Made by a program: the position numbers and the translations under genes
NCBI GenBank assembly: GCA_951812925.1
Contig: OX638368.1
Span: 67,914,569 to 67,978,568, forward strand
Length of the DNA: 64,000 nucleotides
Origin: Calliopum simillimum
Lineage: Eukaryota; Arthropoda; Insecta; Diptera; Lauxaniidae
Reading direction: 5' to 3'
Part shown: one piece after another, positions 11,218-21,140 of the stretch
How positions within the stretch are numbered: the stretch's first letter is position 1
Layout of the letters: every line of letters starts with the position of its first letter
The notes under the pieces: model-generated
Databases searched by the model: none
Seen by the model: the letters and a program-made list of their open reading frames with translations, nothing else
What the model was told of the DNA's origin: nothing

Positions 11218-12319
11218 TAAAACGGACTCGTTTCGGATCCGTAACGGGTTCATATTTTCGTACTTTTTATCCGTTACGGAATCCGTTACGTATCCGTTAC
11301 TGATCCGTTGGCGGGAGAGATTCCTGAAAAAAAACGAATCGTTTTTTCTACTTTTATGGATCCGTTTCGAACCTGTAACGTACATCAAAAGCGAATTCAA
11401 AACGGATTCGCTTTTAATAATGTTGATGCTGCTTATAAAAAAAAAAAATGGTGAAGCGCTTATTTTTAATTAAAAAAACAAACCCAGGCCCCCCGGGGTA
11501 TTACTTTTCCATACACGAGACGTTAGCCAACTAGGCTATTAACCGATATGATGTTGACATATCTGATGTAGACTTATGTAATGTTGAGACTTAAAGTTTG
11601 TATTGATTAAACAAATTTCTGTTGATTTTTTTATAAGTATTCTGTGTTCTTTCTCTTCCCTTTTTTTGATAAAAAATATATGCTCAAATTTGGAATCAAA
11701 AACATTTCTTCAAACAGAGTTTGAAAAGTTTACAAAAAATCATACGCAATAAAATAAAAAGATAAAAAAAAAAACAAATCAAAAATATTTTTTTTATCAT
11801 CATTAAAATTAATTAAAGCAAATCCGTTTTGGGTTCGTATTTGAAGTATTTACGGATTCGAAACGGATTTACCCAGGTTCGAATCCTGCCAAAGGTGGAT
11901 TTGTACACTTTATTTTTCTTCCTTTTTTTTCTTTTTATTTTTTTTTAATTGCTAATAAGCGCGTCAAAACGGTTTTTTTTCTGTAAATATACAGCATTAA
12001 CATTTTTAAAAGTAAATCCGTTTTGAATTCGTTTTTACATTCGTCTCGGATTTGAAACGGGCCTTCACTGCGAAATTACCCGGGTTCGAATTCTACCTTA
12101 GGCGGATCGATAATTTTTTCTTTTTATTTATTTTTTTTTTAATCGCTAATAAGCGCTTCAAAACGTTTTTTTTTTTATTAAAACACAGCGTTTTGAATTC
12201 GTTTTTGATGTACGTTACGGGTTCGAAATGGATCCGTTACCGCGGATTACGTTTTTTATACCTTTTTGAACTCGTAACGGGTTCGAAACGGATCCTCATC
12301 AGTTTTTGTGCACATTGGG
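11218..12319 (-). mobile_element. CCCARTG element, copy 1 (long form, one end lost)
   Basis: Orientation is defined as left end CCCAATGTGCAC to right end GGCACACTGGG; this copy is reversed. Its right terminus has lost about 11 bp (begins AAACGGACTCG), while its left terminus is intact at 12319. It carries the third tRNA-like motif (CCCGGGTTCGAATTCTACC, near 12077) that most copies have lost, plus the second motif at about 11876. This places it with 50244-51249 and 55356-56448 in an older, longer subfamily. Confidence 0.85.
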
Positions 12320-12436
12320 TAGGCACAGTGATGTGTTGAGCTTAAAATTACAATAACTCATGACCGGTGAGTTACATGTTCAAAGTAAAAACACCTATTT
12401 ATAGGGAATTACTTCCACTATAAGCTTAATTTTGTT

Positions 12437-12905
12437 TTTTTTTACATGACCTATAGTTTATGAGATATTTTTTCAACGAACCTAAAATTTAGAAAAAAAC
12501 CGTTTTTTCAAAATAGCTCCACAAAGGTTCGTTCTATTGTAGAAAAAAAAATTTCTTGCATTTTGTAGAACGTTCAATTCCCTTTAAGGGTCTCTCCGAA
12601 CTATTTTTTCGTCCGACCTACCGTTCATGAGATATCGCGTCTTGAAAATTATTCAAAATTGAACATTGTACTATGCTCCATACTATGTTTAATTTTGAAT
12701 GATGTTCAAGTCGCGATATCTCATGAACGGTAAGTCGGATGAAAAAATAGTTCGGAGAGACCCTTAAAGGGAATTGAACGTTCTACAAAACTCCAGAAAT
12801 TTTTTTTTTCTAGAACGAACCTTTTTGGAGCTATTTTGAAAAAAACGGTTTTTTTTCTAAATTTTAGGTTTGTTGAAAAAATATCTCATAAACTATAGGT
12901 CATGT
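12437..12905. repeat. Long hairpin, about 220-bp arms
   Basis: The arms 12437-12665 and 12685-12905 are near-perfect inverted copies. They share CTATAGTTTATGAGATATTT, GGTTCGTTCTA, ATTCCCTTTAAGGGTCTCTC, TATTTTTTCGTCCGA and ACGGTTCATGAGATATCG (allowing for orientation). The centre (TTGAACATTGTACTATGCTC) is repeated once more just outside at 12907-12950. No protein is coded. Confidence 0.85.
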
Positions 12906-12976
12906 AAATTGAACATTGTACTATGGTCCATACTATGTTCAATTTTGAATGAATTTCAAGTCGCGATAAATCTGGC

Positions 12977-13125
12977 AATAAGTCGGCTTCGTAAGAGGGC
13001 CAAGGATGGTGCAGTGGTCTAGCGACTGGCACTGCGATTGAGAGTTGTACCAACCGTGACGTCCTCGGTTCAACTCCAGCCCGCACCAAACACAAAAGTT
13101 TTTCAACTTGCAATTTTTCAATTAT
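12977..13125 (+). repeat. tRNA-derived SINE, copy 1
   Basis: A box TGGTCTAGCGACTGG at 13015-13029 and B box GGTTCAACTCC at about 13068-13078 are correctly spaced for an RNA polymerase III promoter. The GGTGC and GCACC ends (13008 and 13084) can pair as a remnant acceptor stem. An inverted second copy at 20231-20377 matches over the same 147-149 bp, including the AACACAAAAGTT and TTGCAATTTTTCAATTA tail. Confidence 0.7.
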
Positions 13126-13172
13126 TATTAATTTAAGATTGATATTTAAAAATTAAAAATTAATAAAAAATT

Positions 13173-13212
13173 GCCGACGTTTCGCGGATTTTTTGTCCGC
13201 TTCATCAGGGCG
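13173..13212 (-). ncRNA. Hammerhead ribozyme motif of Penelope-like element (minus)
   Basis: Read on the minus strand: GCC, CTGATGA, stem GCGGA/TCCGC closed by a 7-nt A-rich loop, GAAA, then CGTC and GGC. These are the conserved hammerhead core segments, with cleavage expected after GTC. One extra A lies between CTGATGA and the stem. Outer stem GCC/GGC is only 3 bp and the inner stem ACGT is self-complementary, as in hammerheads that act as dimers. Hammerheads in PLE terminal regions are known. The matching motif is at 21060-21098. Confidence 0.7.
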
Positions 13213-13757
13213 CACACTGCGTTGGCTAGTGAGCAAAAATCAAAATTTTTTGTGACTCGAAACCTAATAATATTGGTATCAATAAAATAAAAACAAAATA
13301 TTTAGGGGAAAAACTCAGTTTTGGCTACGCTGTGACACTTCAAAGTTGAGGTATTTTTCAAAAAAAATCATGTTTTATTCACTTCATTTTGGGTTCTCTT
13401 AAACAAATAATAATCAAAAGTTTGTCTTTTGATTGAACTAAGCGAAGTAAAGTTTTTTATTATAAATAATATATGAGTAAATAAATAAAACTAAAAAATT
13501 TTGGAAAATGTATAATTTGATGTATATTGTAGTGATTTTAATACACGATATTATCAAATGAAAAACTTCAGAAATTGACAAATTTCGATGAAAAAAAAAA
13601 AAAAACAAATCTTATAAAAATAAGTGCCGTTTTTTTTCTTAATCTACTAGTTCGAATTCTATATAATCAAGAACTGCAAATAACTTTTCCTACTTCGTCC
13701 TACAAATATTTTTTTTTCTTTTTTTAAAAAATGCTTAAAACGAAAAATTTGTATGAA

Positions 13758-14860
13758 CCCAATGTGCACAAAAACGGATGAGGATCCGTTTCGAATCCAT
13801 TACGGGTTCATTAAGGTATAAAAAACGTAATCCGCGGTAACGGATCCATTTCGAACCCGTAACGTACATCAAAAACGAATTCAAAACGCTTTGTTTAAAT
13901 AAAAAAAAAAACATTTTGAAGCGCTTATTAGCGAATAAAAAAAAAATTAAATTCCACAGTGCGGGTCCGTTTCGAATCCGAAACTTATGTAAAAACTAAT
14001 TCAAAACGGATTTGCTTTTAAATATGTTAATGCTGTATATTTACAGAAAAAAACCATTTTGATGCGCCTATTAGCAATTAAAAAATAATAAAAAGAAAAA
14101 AAAGGAAGAAAAATAAAGGGTAAAAATCCACCTCTGGTAGGATTCGAACCTGGGCAAATCCGTTTCGATTCCGTAAATACTTCAAATACGAACTCAAAAC
14201 GGATTTGCTTTATTTAATTTTTATGATAAAAAAAATATTTTTGATTTGTTTTTTTTTTCTTTTTATTTTATTGCGTATGATTTTTTGTAAACTTTTCAAA
14301 CTCTGTTTGAAAAAATGTTTTTGATTTCAAATTTGAGTATATAACATTTTTTATCAAAAGAAGGGAAGAAAAACAACACAGAATACTTATAAAAAAACAA
14401 CAGAAATTTGTTTAATATACAAACTTTAAATCTCAACATCAAATAAGTCTACATCAGTTAAGTAAACATCATATCGGCCAATAGCCTAGTTGTCTAACGT
14501 CTCGTGTATGAAAGAGTAATACCCCGGGAGCCTGAGTTCGACTCCCGGCCGGGCTAGTTAGTTTTTTTTTTTTTTGTTATTTTGTTTTTTTTAATTAAAA
14601 ATAAGCGCTTCACCCTGTTTTCTTTTTTTTTATAAGCAGCATTAACATTATTAAAAGCGAATCCGTTTTGAATTCGTTTTTGATGTACGTTACAGGTTCG
14701 AAACGGATCCATAAAAGAAGAAAAAACGATTCGTTTTTTTTTTAGGAATCCTTCCCGCAAACGGATCAGTAACGGATACGTAACGGATTCCGTAACGGAT
14801 AAAAAGAACGAAAATATGAACCCGTTACGGATCCGAAACGAGTCCGTTTGGCACACTGGG
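13758..14860 (+). mobile_element. CCCARTG element, copy 2 (full length, 1103 bp)
   Basis: Both termini are intact (CCCAATGTGCAC, GCACACTGGG), flanked by AA at 13756-13757 and 14861-14862. Order inside: GGATCCGTTTCGAA-type palindromes, module 1 (GAAGCGCTTATTAGC plus A-run), module 2 (GATGCGCCTATTAGC, then tRNA-like T-arm GGTTCGAATCC on the minus strand at about 14148), and module 3 with the tRNA-like sequence at 14480-14556. It ends in clustered CGTAACGGATCC palindromes. No protein. Confidence 0.9.
14480..14560 (+). other. tRNA-like sequence of the CCCARTG family (representative)
   Basis: TAGCCTAGTTG (14482) resembles a pol III A box. GAGTTCGACTCC (14534) is a near B box, and a T-run follows about 15 bp later as in a pol III terminator. 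In the copies at 49905 and 50915 the B-box region reads GGGTTCG, and there a 5-bp T-stem with a 7-nt TTCGACT loop can form. The acceptor stem is mostly lost (AGCC against GGCT), so this is tRNA-derived rather than a working tRNA. Equivalent sites lie near 15510-15590, 25410-25485, 32460-32535, 33255-33340, 42430-42507, 43540-43615, 49852-49930, 50869-50943, 51937-52012, 55183-55265 and 55655-55735. Confidence 0.55.
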
Positions 14861-14862
14861 AA

Positions 14863-15170
14863 ATATAAAATTTATGATGAAATTTTTTTTTTTGTTTTTA
14901 TGAACACAAATGGTCTCAAAAGTACAAAAAACATTATTTCTACTACGTACATTTCATTTGTTAACATTAAACATTACTTTTTCATCATCGTTAAATATGG
15001 ACCTTAAGAAAATCGTCCTAAATACCTGGTTTTTAGCAAAACTATAAAGTTCACAACAAATCTGAGATTATTTTTGAGCTCAGCGACCCGAAATTACTTA
15101 TGGTACCAAATTTCGCCGATATCCAACCACTCCTTCTATTTTTGACCATTGCTTGTATGGGCTCAACGCA
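14863..15170. other. No gene; right part of the Transib-like element
   Basis: AT-rich non-coding sequence between the CCCARTG insertion and the Transib-like right terminus. No open frame of note. Confidence 0.4.
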
Positions 15171-15207
15171 CTGTGGGGCGTCTAACTAGAAGTAAAATTA
15201 CAAATAC

Positions 15208-16286
15208 CCCAGTGTGCCAAACGGACTCGTTTCGGATCCGTAACGGCTTCATATTTTCGTTCTTTTTATCCGTTACGTATCCGTTACTGATCCGTTTGCG
15301 GGAAGGATTCCTAAAAAAAAAACGAATCGTTTTTTCTTCTTATATGGATCCGTTTCGAACCTGTAACGTACATCAAAAACGAATTCAAAACGGATTCGCT
15401 TTTTATAATGTTAATGCTGCTTATAAAAAAAAAGAAAACAGGGTGAAGCGCTTATTTTTAATTAAAAAAAACAAAATAACAAAAAAAAAAAAAAAAAAAT
15501 TACTAGCCCGGCCGGGAGTCGAACTCAGGCTCCCGGGGTATTACTCTTTCATACACGAGACGTTAGACAACTAGGCTATTGACCGATATGATGTTTACTT
15601 AACTGATGTAGAGTTATTTGATGTTGAGATTTAAAGTTTGTATATTAAACAAATTTCTGTTGTTTTTTTATAAGTATTCTGTGTTGTTTTTCTTCCCTTC
15701 TTTTGATAAAAAATGTTATATACTCAAATTTGGAATCAAAAACATTTTTTCCAAAAAATCATACGCAATAAAATAAAAAGAAAAAAAAAAAACAAATCAA
15801 AAATATTTTTTTTATCATCATTAAAATTAATTAAAGCAAATCCGTTTTGGGTTCGTATTTGAAGTATTTACGGATTCGAAACGGATTTACCCAGGTTCGA
15901 ATCCTGCCAAAGGTGGATTTGTACACTTTATTTTTCTTCCTTTTTTTTTCTTTTTATTTTTTTTTAATTGCTAATAGGCGCATCAAAACGGTTTTTTTTC
16001 TGTAAATATGCAGCATTAACATATTTAAAAGCAAATCCGTTTTGAATTCGTTTTTGCATAAGTTTCGGATTCGAAACGGGCCCGCACTGCGGAATTTAAT
16101 TTTTTTTTATTCGCTAATAAGCGCTTCAAAATGTTTTTTTTTTATCTAAACAAAGCGTTTTGATTTCTTTTTTGATGTACGTTACGGGTTCGAAATGGAT
16201 CCGTTACCGCGGATTACGTTTTTTATACCTTTATGAACTCGTAATGGATTCGAAACGGATCCTCATCCGTTTTTGTGCACATTGGG
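15208..16286 (-). mobile_element. CCCARTG element, copy 3, with confirmed empty site
   Basis: Reversed copy, 1079 bp, flanked by AC at 15206-15207 and 16287-16288. The other PLE copy carries the uninterrupted sequence (CTGTTTGGTATTTGTAA on the plus strand, about 21024-21041). This shows that the insertion duplicated exactly two bases. Confidence 0.92.
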
Positions 16287-16777
16287 ACCAAACAGTAACA
16301 CAATTAGCAAATTTAAAAAAAAAAAAAAAAAAAAACCAATACTTAAACAAAAATTGGTATATAACATGTACAAACATATATTAAACAGGGATCAAAGTGC
16401 AAGTGTAAAGCAAAACAAAATTCAAAATAAACATGAGTCATCTATTGAAGGGCCATATAGTAGGCTGTGCTTATGTTGTCGACGTCTTATTTTCTGTTGA
16501 TCGTGTGTTTGATGTTTTTTTGTATGTGAAGGCTTTCTAATGTGAATCTCACATTTTGGTTTTTCTCTCTGTCGATGATTTTGACGTTGCACAGATCAGC
16601 TGTGTGTCCAGTGTTTTTTATGTGGAGAGCCAGTGCAGTTGTTTCTTTTTTGTTTTTGATGTCATTCGTATGTTCGTTGATTCGCGTTCCTAATGCTCTC
16701 TTTGTGGTTCCGATGTAAATTTTGTCGCATTCTTCATCATTGCCGTTGCAGTTGATTTTGTATATTACGTTGCATTG

Positions 16778-17494
16778 TTATTTGTTGTCGATTGGGGTTT
16801 TTGTGTTTGTGAATATTTTAGTCAGTCTGGATACTGGTCTATGTGCAAATGTGATGTTTTTGTTGTTGATAATTTTTCGAAGGTGGTAGTTGTCAGTAAG
16901 CCTGTGGATGTATGGTACTCGTTTATATGTTGTATTTTTTTCCCGTATTGTGTTGTTTGGGGGTTCTAATGTGTAGTTTTTGTTTTTTTGGTTTTTGCCA
17001 TTTGCTGTAAGTTTGCTTATTAGTTTTTTTGGGTAGTTGTTTTTTAGTATTTTTTCAATTTTTTGGAAGTTTTTGTTTAGAAATTGTTCGTCGCATGTTG
17101 CTAAAATTCTGTTGATCATGTTCCTTGCTGTGCTGATTTTGTGGTGCTTAGGTTGATTGGAGTGAAAATTTATCATTCTTCCTGATGATGTCGGCTTTTG
17201 GTACCAATCAAAACTTAATTTTTCTCCCAAGTGATGTAACTTGATGTCTAGGTACGGTATTTCGTTGTTCTCTTCTTTTTCTACGGTGAATTTTAGCTTT
17301 TGATGATAGGAGTTCATGATGTCAAGTATTGTGTTGGTATCATTTTTGTTGATTATCATTAGAATATCGTCCACGTATTTGAATATTTTTGTAACTTGTA
17401 TGTCTTTTTTTGCTAGGATGTCTAACGTGTTGTCAATGAGGTCGTCTAAGACAATGTCGGCTATTTGGGGTGACAGTGGATTTCCCATTGGCAT
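16778..17494 (-). pseudogene. PLE reverse transcriptase fragment
   Basis: Carries RT motifs from GMPMGNPLSPQ through YVDDILMI to the thumb and connector. It lacks everything upstream of motif B because the copy is truncated at 17510. It continues after TAA 16775-16777 into the GIY-YIG endonuclease. PLE enzymes copy RNA and integrate by nicking DNA with GIY-YIG. Truncated, so not functional. Confidence 0.85.
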
Positions 17495-17510
17495 ACCGTA
17501 AACTTGGTGG

Positions 17511-18150
17511 TATATTATGTATTGTGTTGTTTGGGGGTTCTAATGTGTAGTTTTTGTTTTTTTGGGTTTTGCCATTTGCTGTAAGTTTGCTTATTAGTTT
17601 TTTTGGGTAGTTGTTGTTTTTTAGTATTTTTTCAATTTTTTGGAAGTTTTTGTTTAGAAATTGTTCGTCGCTTGTTGCTAAAATTCTGTTGATCATGTTC
17701 CTTGCTGTGTTGATTTTGTGGTGCTTAGGTTGATTGGAGTGAAAATTTATCATTCTTCCTGATGATGTCGGCTTTTGGTACCAATCAAAACTTAATTTTT
17801 CTCCCAAGTGATGTATCTTGATGTCTAGGTACGGTACTTCGTTGTTCTCTTCTTTTTCTACGGTGAATTTTAGCTTTTGATGATAGGAGTTCATGATGTC
17901 AAGTATTGTGTTGGTATCATTTTTGTTGATTATCATTAGAATATCGTCCACGTATTTGAATATTTTTGTAACTTGTATGTCTTTTTTTGCTAGGATGTCT
18001 AACGTGTTGTCAATGAGGTCGTCTAAGACAATGTCGGCTATTTGGGGTGACAGTGGATTTCCCATTGGCATACCGTAAACTTGGTGGTATATTATGTTTT
18101 CCAATATGAAATAATTGTTTTCTTTTAAGCAAAAGTTTAATATTTTTAAA
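17511..18150 (-). mobile_element. Penelope-like element, minus copy 2 (tandem partial)
   Basis: It repeats the RT segment of copy 1 with very few differences (open frame 17433-18104, starting ENIIYHQVYGMPMGNPL). It joins copy 1 abruptly at about 17511, where copy 1 ends and copy 2 starts mid-gene. Overlapping partial tandems are characteristic of PLE insertions. It meets the plus-strand copy head-to-head at about 18150. Confidence 0.85.
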
Positions 18151-19825
18151 AGAAGAAGAATGTCGAAGAATGCATCAAAACAATAGAGGTAGAAAAAGAA
18201 AGAGACATTACGAGATCTAAATTCGCCAACAACTTAATAAACTACGAAAAAATACAGAAAAGAAACGAGAGAGATATTTACACACTAAAGGTATACAATG
18301 ACGCAAAAAATTGTTGCAAAAACACAAAAACGAAATAGTTGTAACCACTGCAGACAAAGGCAACACAACAGTAATTTTATACAAAAACGACTACGATAAA
18401 AAATGAAAAAACTTGTAGAAGACAAAAACACATACAAAACAATTAGAACAGACCCAACATCAAAACTTCAAAAAGAAAACAACAAAATTGTTAGTGATTT
18501 ACTCAAGCTAAAGTTCATAGACAAAAAATTAAAAAACAGACTAACATGTGACACAGCAGCTGCCCCAAGGATTTACAGTCTACCAAAAATCCACAAAGAT
18601 GGTACTCCACTCAGGCCGATCGCCTCTTCCACTCAGGTCCCATGCTATAATCTAGCAAAATACATGGGTGAAATATTAAAACATATAATTTCAGACAAAT
18701 ACAACGTTAAAAACTCACTACAAGTTAAAAACGAGTTAAAAAACACAAACCTAAAAACTGACGAAATAATTGTTTCATATGATGCGGTTTCATTATTTAC
18801 AAACATACCCATACATTTGGCAATAAAAATAATAATGAAAATAAGGTCTCAAATTCAAACACACACTAACATCAACAAAAGCTATTTTTTAAAAATTTTA
18901 AACTTTTGCTTAAAAGAAAACAATTATTTCATATTGGAAAACATAATATACCACCAAGTTTACGGTATGCCAATGGGAAATCCACTGTCACCCCAAATAG
19001 CCGACATTGTCTTAGACGACCTCATTGACAACACGTTAGACATCCTAGCAAAAAAAGACATACAAGTTACAAAAATATTCAAATACGTGGACGATATTCT
19101 AATGATAATCAACAAAAATGATACCAACACAATACTTGACATCATGAACTCCTATCATCAAAAGCTAAAATTCACCGTAGAAAAAGAAGAGAACAACGAA
19201 GTACCGTACCTAGACATCAAGATACATCACTTGGGAGAAAAATTAAGTTTTGATTGGTACCAAAAGCCGACATCATCAGGAAGAATGATAAATTTTCACT
19301 CCAATCAACCTAAGCACCACAAAATCAACACAGCAAGGAACATGATCAACAGAATTTTAGCAACAAGCGACGAACAATTTCTAAACAAAAACTTCCAAAA
19401 AATTGAAAAAATACTAAAAAACAACAACTACCCAAAAAAACTAATAAGCAAACTTACAGCAAATGGCAAAACCCAAAAAAACAAAAACTACACATTAGAA
19501 CCCCCAAACAACACAATACGGGAAAAAAATACAACATATAAACGAGTGCCATACATCTACAGGCTTACTGACAACTACCACCTTCGAAAAATTATCAACA
19601 ACAAAAACATCACATTTGCACATAGACCAGTATCCAGACTGACTAAAATATTCACAAACACAAAAACCCCAATCGACAACAAACAACAATGCATCGTAAT
19701 ATACAAAATTAACTGCAACGGCAATGATGAAGAATACGACATAATTTACATCGGAACCACGAAGAGAGCATTAGGAACGCGAATCAACGAACATACGAAT
19801 GACATCAAAAACAAAAAAGAAACAA

Positions 19826-20677
19826 CCCAATGGGGAATGGAGCGCATCAATAGCGCTTCTGAAGCGCTCTAAAGCAGCAGTGAAGCGCATCTCTCTCGTT
19901 GCCAAAAGCGCTGAAATTAACATTGGCATGTCATTGGAACGAAGCGCTTCGCTCTCGCTACCAGAAATGCTCTTTGGATGCGCATCGCTCTCGCATCCAG
20001 AAATGCTCTTTGGATGCGCATCGCTCTCGCTACCAGAAATGCTCTTTTGATGCGCATCGCTCTCGCATTCAGAAATGCTCTTTGGATGCTTTTTGGATGA
20101 CAATAAAAATATTTAAAAAATTAATTTTTAATTGAAATTTTACGTCTTTCGTCAACAAAGACACATCAGACTATTATTTTTTTTTTTTTTGATGTAATTA
20201 TAACTATTTTTATTTTACTAAATTAATTCTAATTGAAAAATTGCAAGTTGAAAACTTTTGTGTTAGGTCTGGGCCGGAGTTGAACCGAGGACCTCACGGT
20301 TGCTACAACTCTCAATCGCAGTGCCAGTCGCTAGACCACTGCTCTTTCATCGCGCTCTTACGAAGACGACTTATTGATTTATTTTGTTTTGTACGTTAAT
20401 ACGTGACCGAAAGCGCATCGTTCTCGCTACCAGAAATGCTCTTTGGATGCGCATCGCTCCCGCATCCAGAAAGGCTCTTTGGATGCGCATCGCTCTCGCT
20501 ACCAGAAATGCTCTTTGGATGCGCATCGCTCTCGCATCCAGAAATGCTCTTTGGATGCGCTTCGCTCTCGCTACCTATAGCGCAGAAAATATGCGCATAC
20601 AAATCAGCTCTTTGGATGCGAGAACGATGCGCATCGCTATTGCATCTTGGGGATGCGCATCGAAATTTTCTGTTGGG
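19826..20677. mobile_element. 852-bp satellite-carrying element inside the PLE
   Basis: It begins CCCAATGGGG and ends TTGGG, flanked by AA at 19824-19825 and 20678-20679. The minus PLE copy has the uninterrupted site near 16640, so both ends and the 2-bp duplication are certain. Inside are two blocks (19940-20095, 20405-20580) of a 36-bp repeat around GCTCTTTGGATGCGCATCGC, separated by non-repetitive DNA holding an inverted SINE (20231-20377). Its short termini match the CCCARTG family. Open frames through the repeats are artefacts of the 36-bp (12-codon) period. Confidence 0.8.
20231..20377 (-). repeat. tRNA-derived SINE, copy 2
   Basis: Inverted copy of 12977-13125, with the same A box (TGGTCTAGCGACTGG) and B box (GGTTCAACTCC) on the minus strand. 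It lies inside the satellite-carrying element. Confidence 0.7.
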
Positions 20678-21059
20678 AACTGCACTGGCTCTCCACATAA
20701 AAAACACTGGACACACACACAGCTGATCTGTGCAACGTCAAAATCATCGACAGAGAGAAAAACCAAAATGTGAGATTCACATTAGAAAGCCTTCACATAC
20801 AAAAAAAAACATCAAATACACGATCAACAGAAAAGAAGACGTCGACAACATAAGCACAGCCTACTATATGGCCCTTCAATAGATGACTCATGTTTATTTT
20901 GAATTTTGTTTTGCTTTACACTTGCACTTTGATCCCTGTTTAATATGTTTGTACATGATATATACCAATTTTTGTTTAAGTATAGGTTTTTTTTTTTTTT
21001 TTAAAAAATTTGCAAATTGTGTTACTGTTTGGTATTTGTAATTTTACTTCTAGTTAGAC

Positions 21060-21098
21060 GCCCTGATGAAGCGGACAAAAAATCCGCGAAACGTCGGC
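21060..21098 (+). ncRNA. Hammerhead ribozyme motif of Penelope-like element (plus)
   Basis: CTGATGA at 21063-21069, stem II 71-75/83-87 (GCGGA with TCCGC), GAAA at 21088-21091, then CGTC, with GCC/GGC as outer stem. Same sequence as the minus-strand motif at 13173-13212. Two identical motifs in the terminal parts of opposed PLE copies fit the known association of hammerheads with PLEs. Confidence 0.72.
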
Positions 21099-21140
21099 AA
21101 TTTTTTATTAATTTTTAATTTTTAAATATAAATAAATTTT

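Larger units (their letters stand above)
13213..15175. mobile_element. Transib-like non-autonomous element in a PLE
   Basis: The left end is CACACTGCGTTGG; the right end read inward is CACAGTGCGTTGA. The direct repeat GGGCG flanks it at 13208-13212 and 15176-15180. The intact PLE copy near 21057 has a single such site, confirming the insertion. A GC-rich 5-bp target duplication and CACAGTG-type termini are Transib hallmarks. About 858 bp remain after removing the CCCARTG element at 13758-14860, with no transposase. See the separate finding on RSS-like spacing. Confidence 0.6.
15176..17510 (-). mobile_element. Penelope-like element, minus copy 1
   Basis: This copy reads on the minus strand from about 17510 (truncated within the reverse transcriptase) to its terminal region, continuing beyond the Transib-like element to the hammerhead at 13173. 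The gene has RT motif B (GMPMGNPLSPQ), the catalytic YVDDILMI, and a complete GIY-YIG endonuclease segment at about 16560-16777 (IYKI...KIYIGTTKRALGTRINEH). TAA stops occur at 16775-16777, just before the GIY-YIG region, and near 16497. It is interrupted by the CCCARTG copy at 15208-16286. Its uninterrupted GIY-YIG region gives the empty site for the satellite element at 19826. Confidence 0.85.
18220..20880 (+). pseudogene. PLE polyprotein (RT plus GIY-YIG), broken
   Basis: The N-terminal motif ADKGNTTVILYKNDYDKK (about 18345-18400) is present but lies in another frame from the main open frame at 18403-19872, so one indel separates them; a second frame change occurs near 18310. The main frame contains PRIYSLPKIHKDGTPLRPI, VSYDAVSLFTNIP (first catalytic Asp), GMPMGNPLSPQ, YVDDILMI, then YIGTTKRALGTRINEH of the GIY-YIG domain. 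The frame is then broken at 19826 by the satellite element and resumes at 20680 (ALALHIKNTGHT). Coding capacity is lost. Confidence 0.85.
18151..21140 (+). mobile_element. Penelope-like element, plus copy
   Basis: The longest PLE copy. It runs from the N-terminal coding region, through RT and GIY-YIG (split by the satellite element at 19826-20677), to the C-terminal tail (...STAYYMALQ, stop at about 20880). After that come an untranslated region, the hammerhead motif at 21060 and an AT-rich tail. The opposite-strand copies upstream are nearly identical, implying recent insertion. Confidence 0.85.

Noticed and set aside
13008..13088. A genuine tRNA gene
   Set aside because: A and B boxes are present, but the cloverleaf is poor and the sequence recurs with a shared non-tRNA tail, so it is a SINE.
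17316..19145. Recurrent 61-residue peptide (MMSSIVLVSFLLIIIRISST) on three sites
   Set aside because: Antisense shadow of the PLE reverse transcriptase core.
20405..20580. CRISPR-like 36-bp repeats
   Set aside because: Units are contiguous with no unique spacers, and the DNA is eukaryotic.
19771..20773. Repetitive 12-residue peptides on both strands
   Set aside because: They come from the 36-bp satellite, whose period is a multiple of three. The open frames on both strands show it is not protein-driven.
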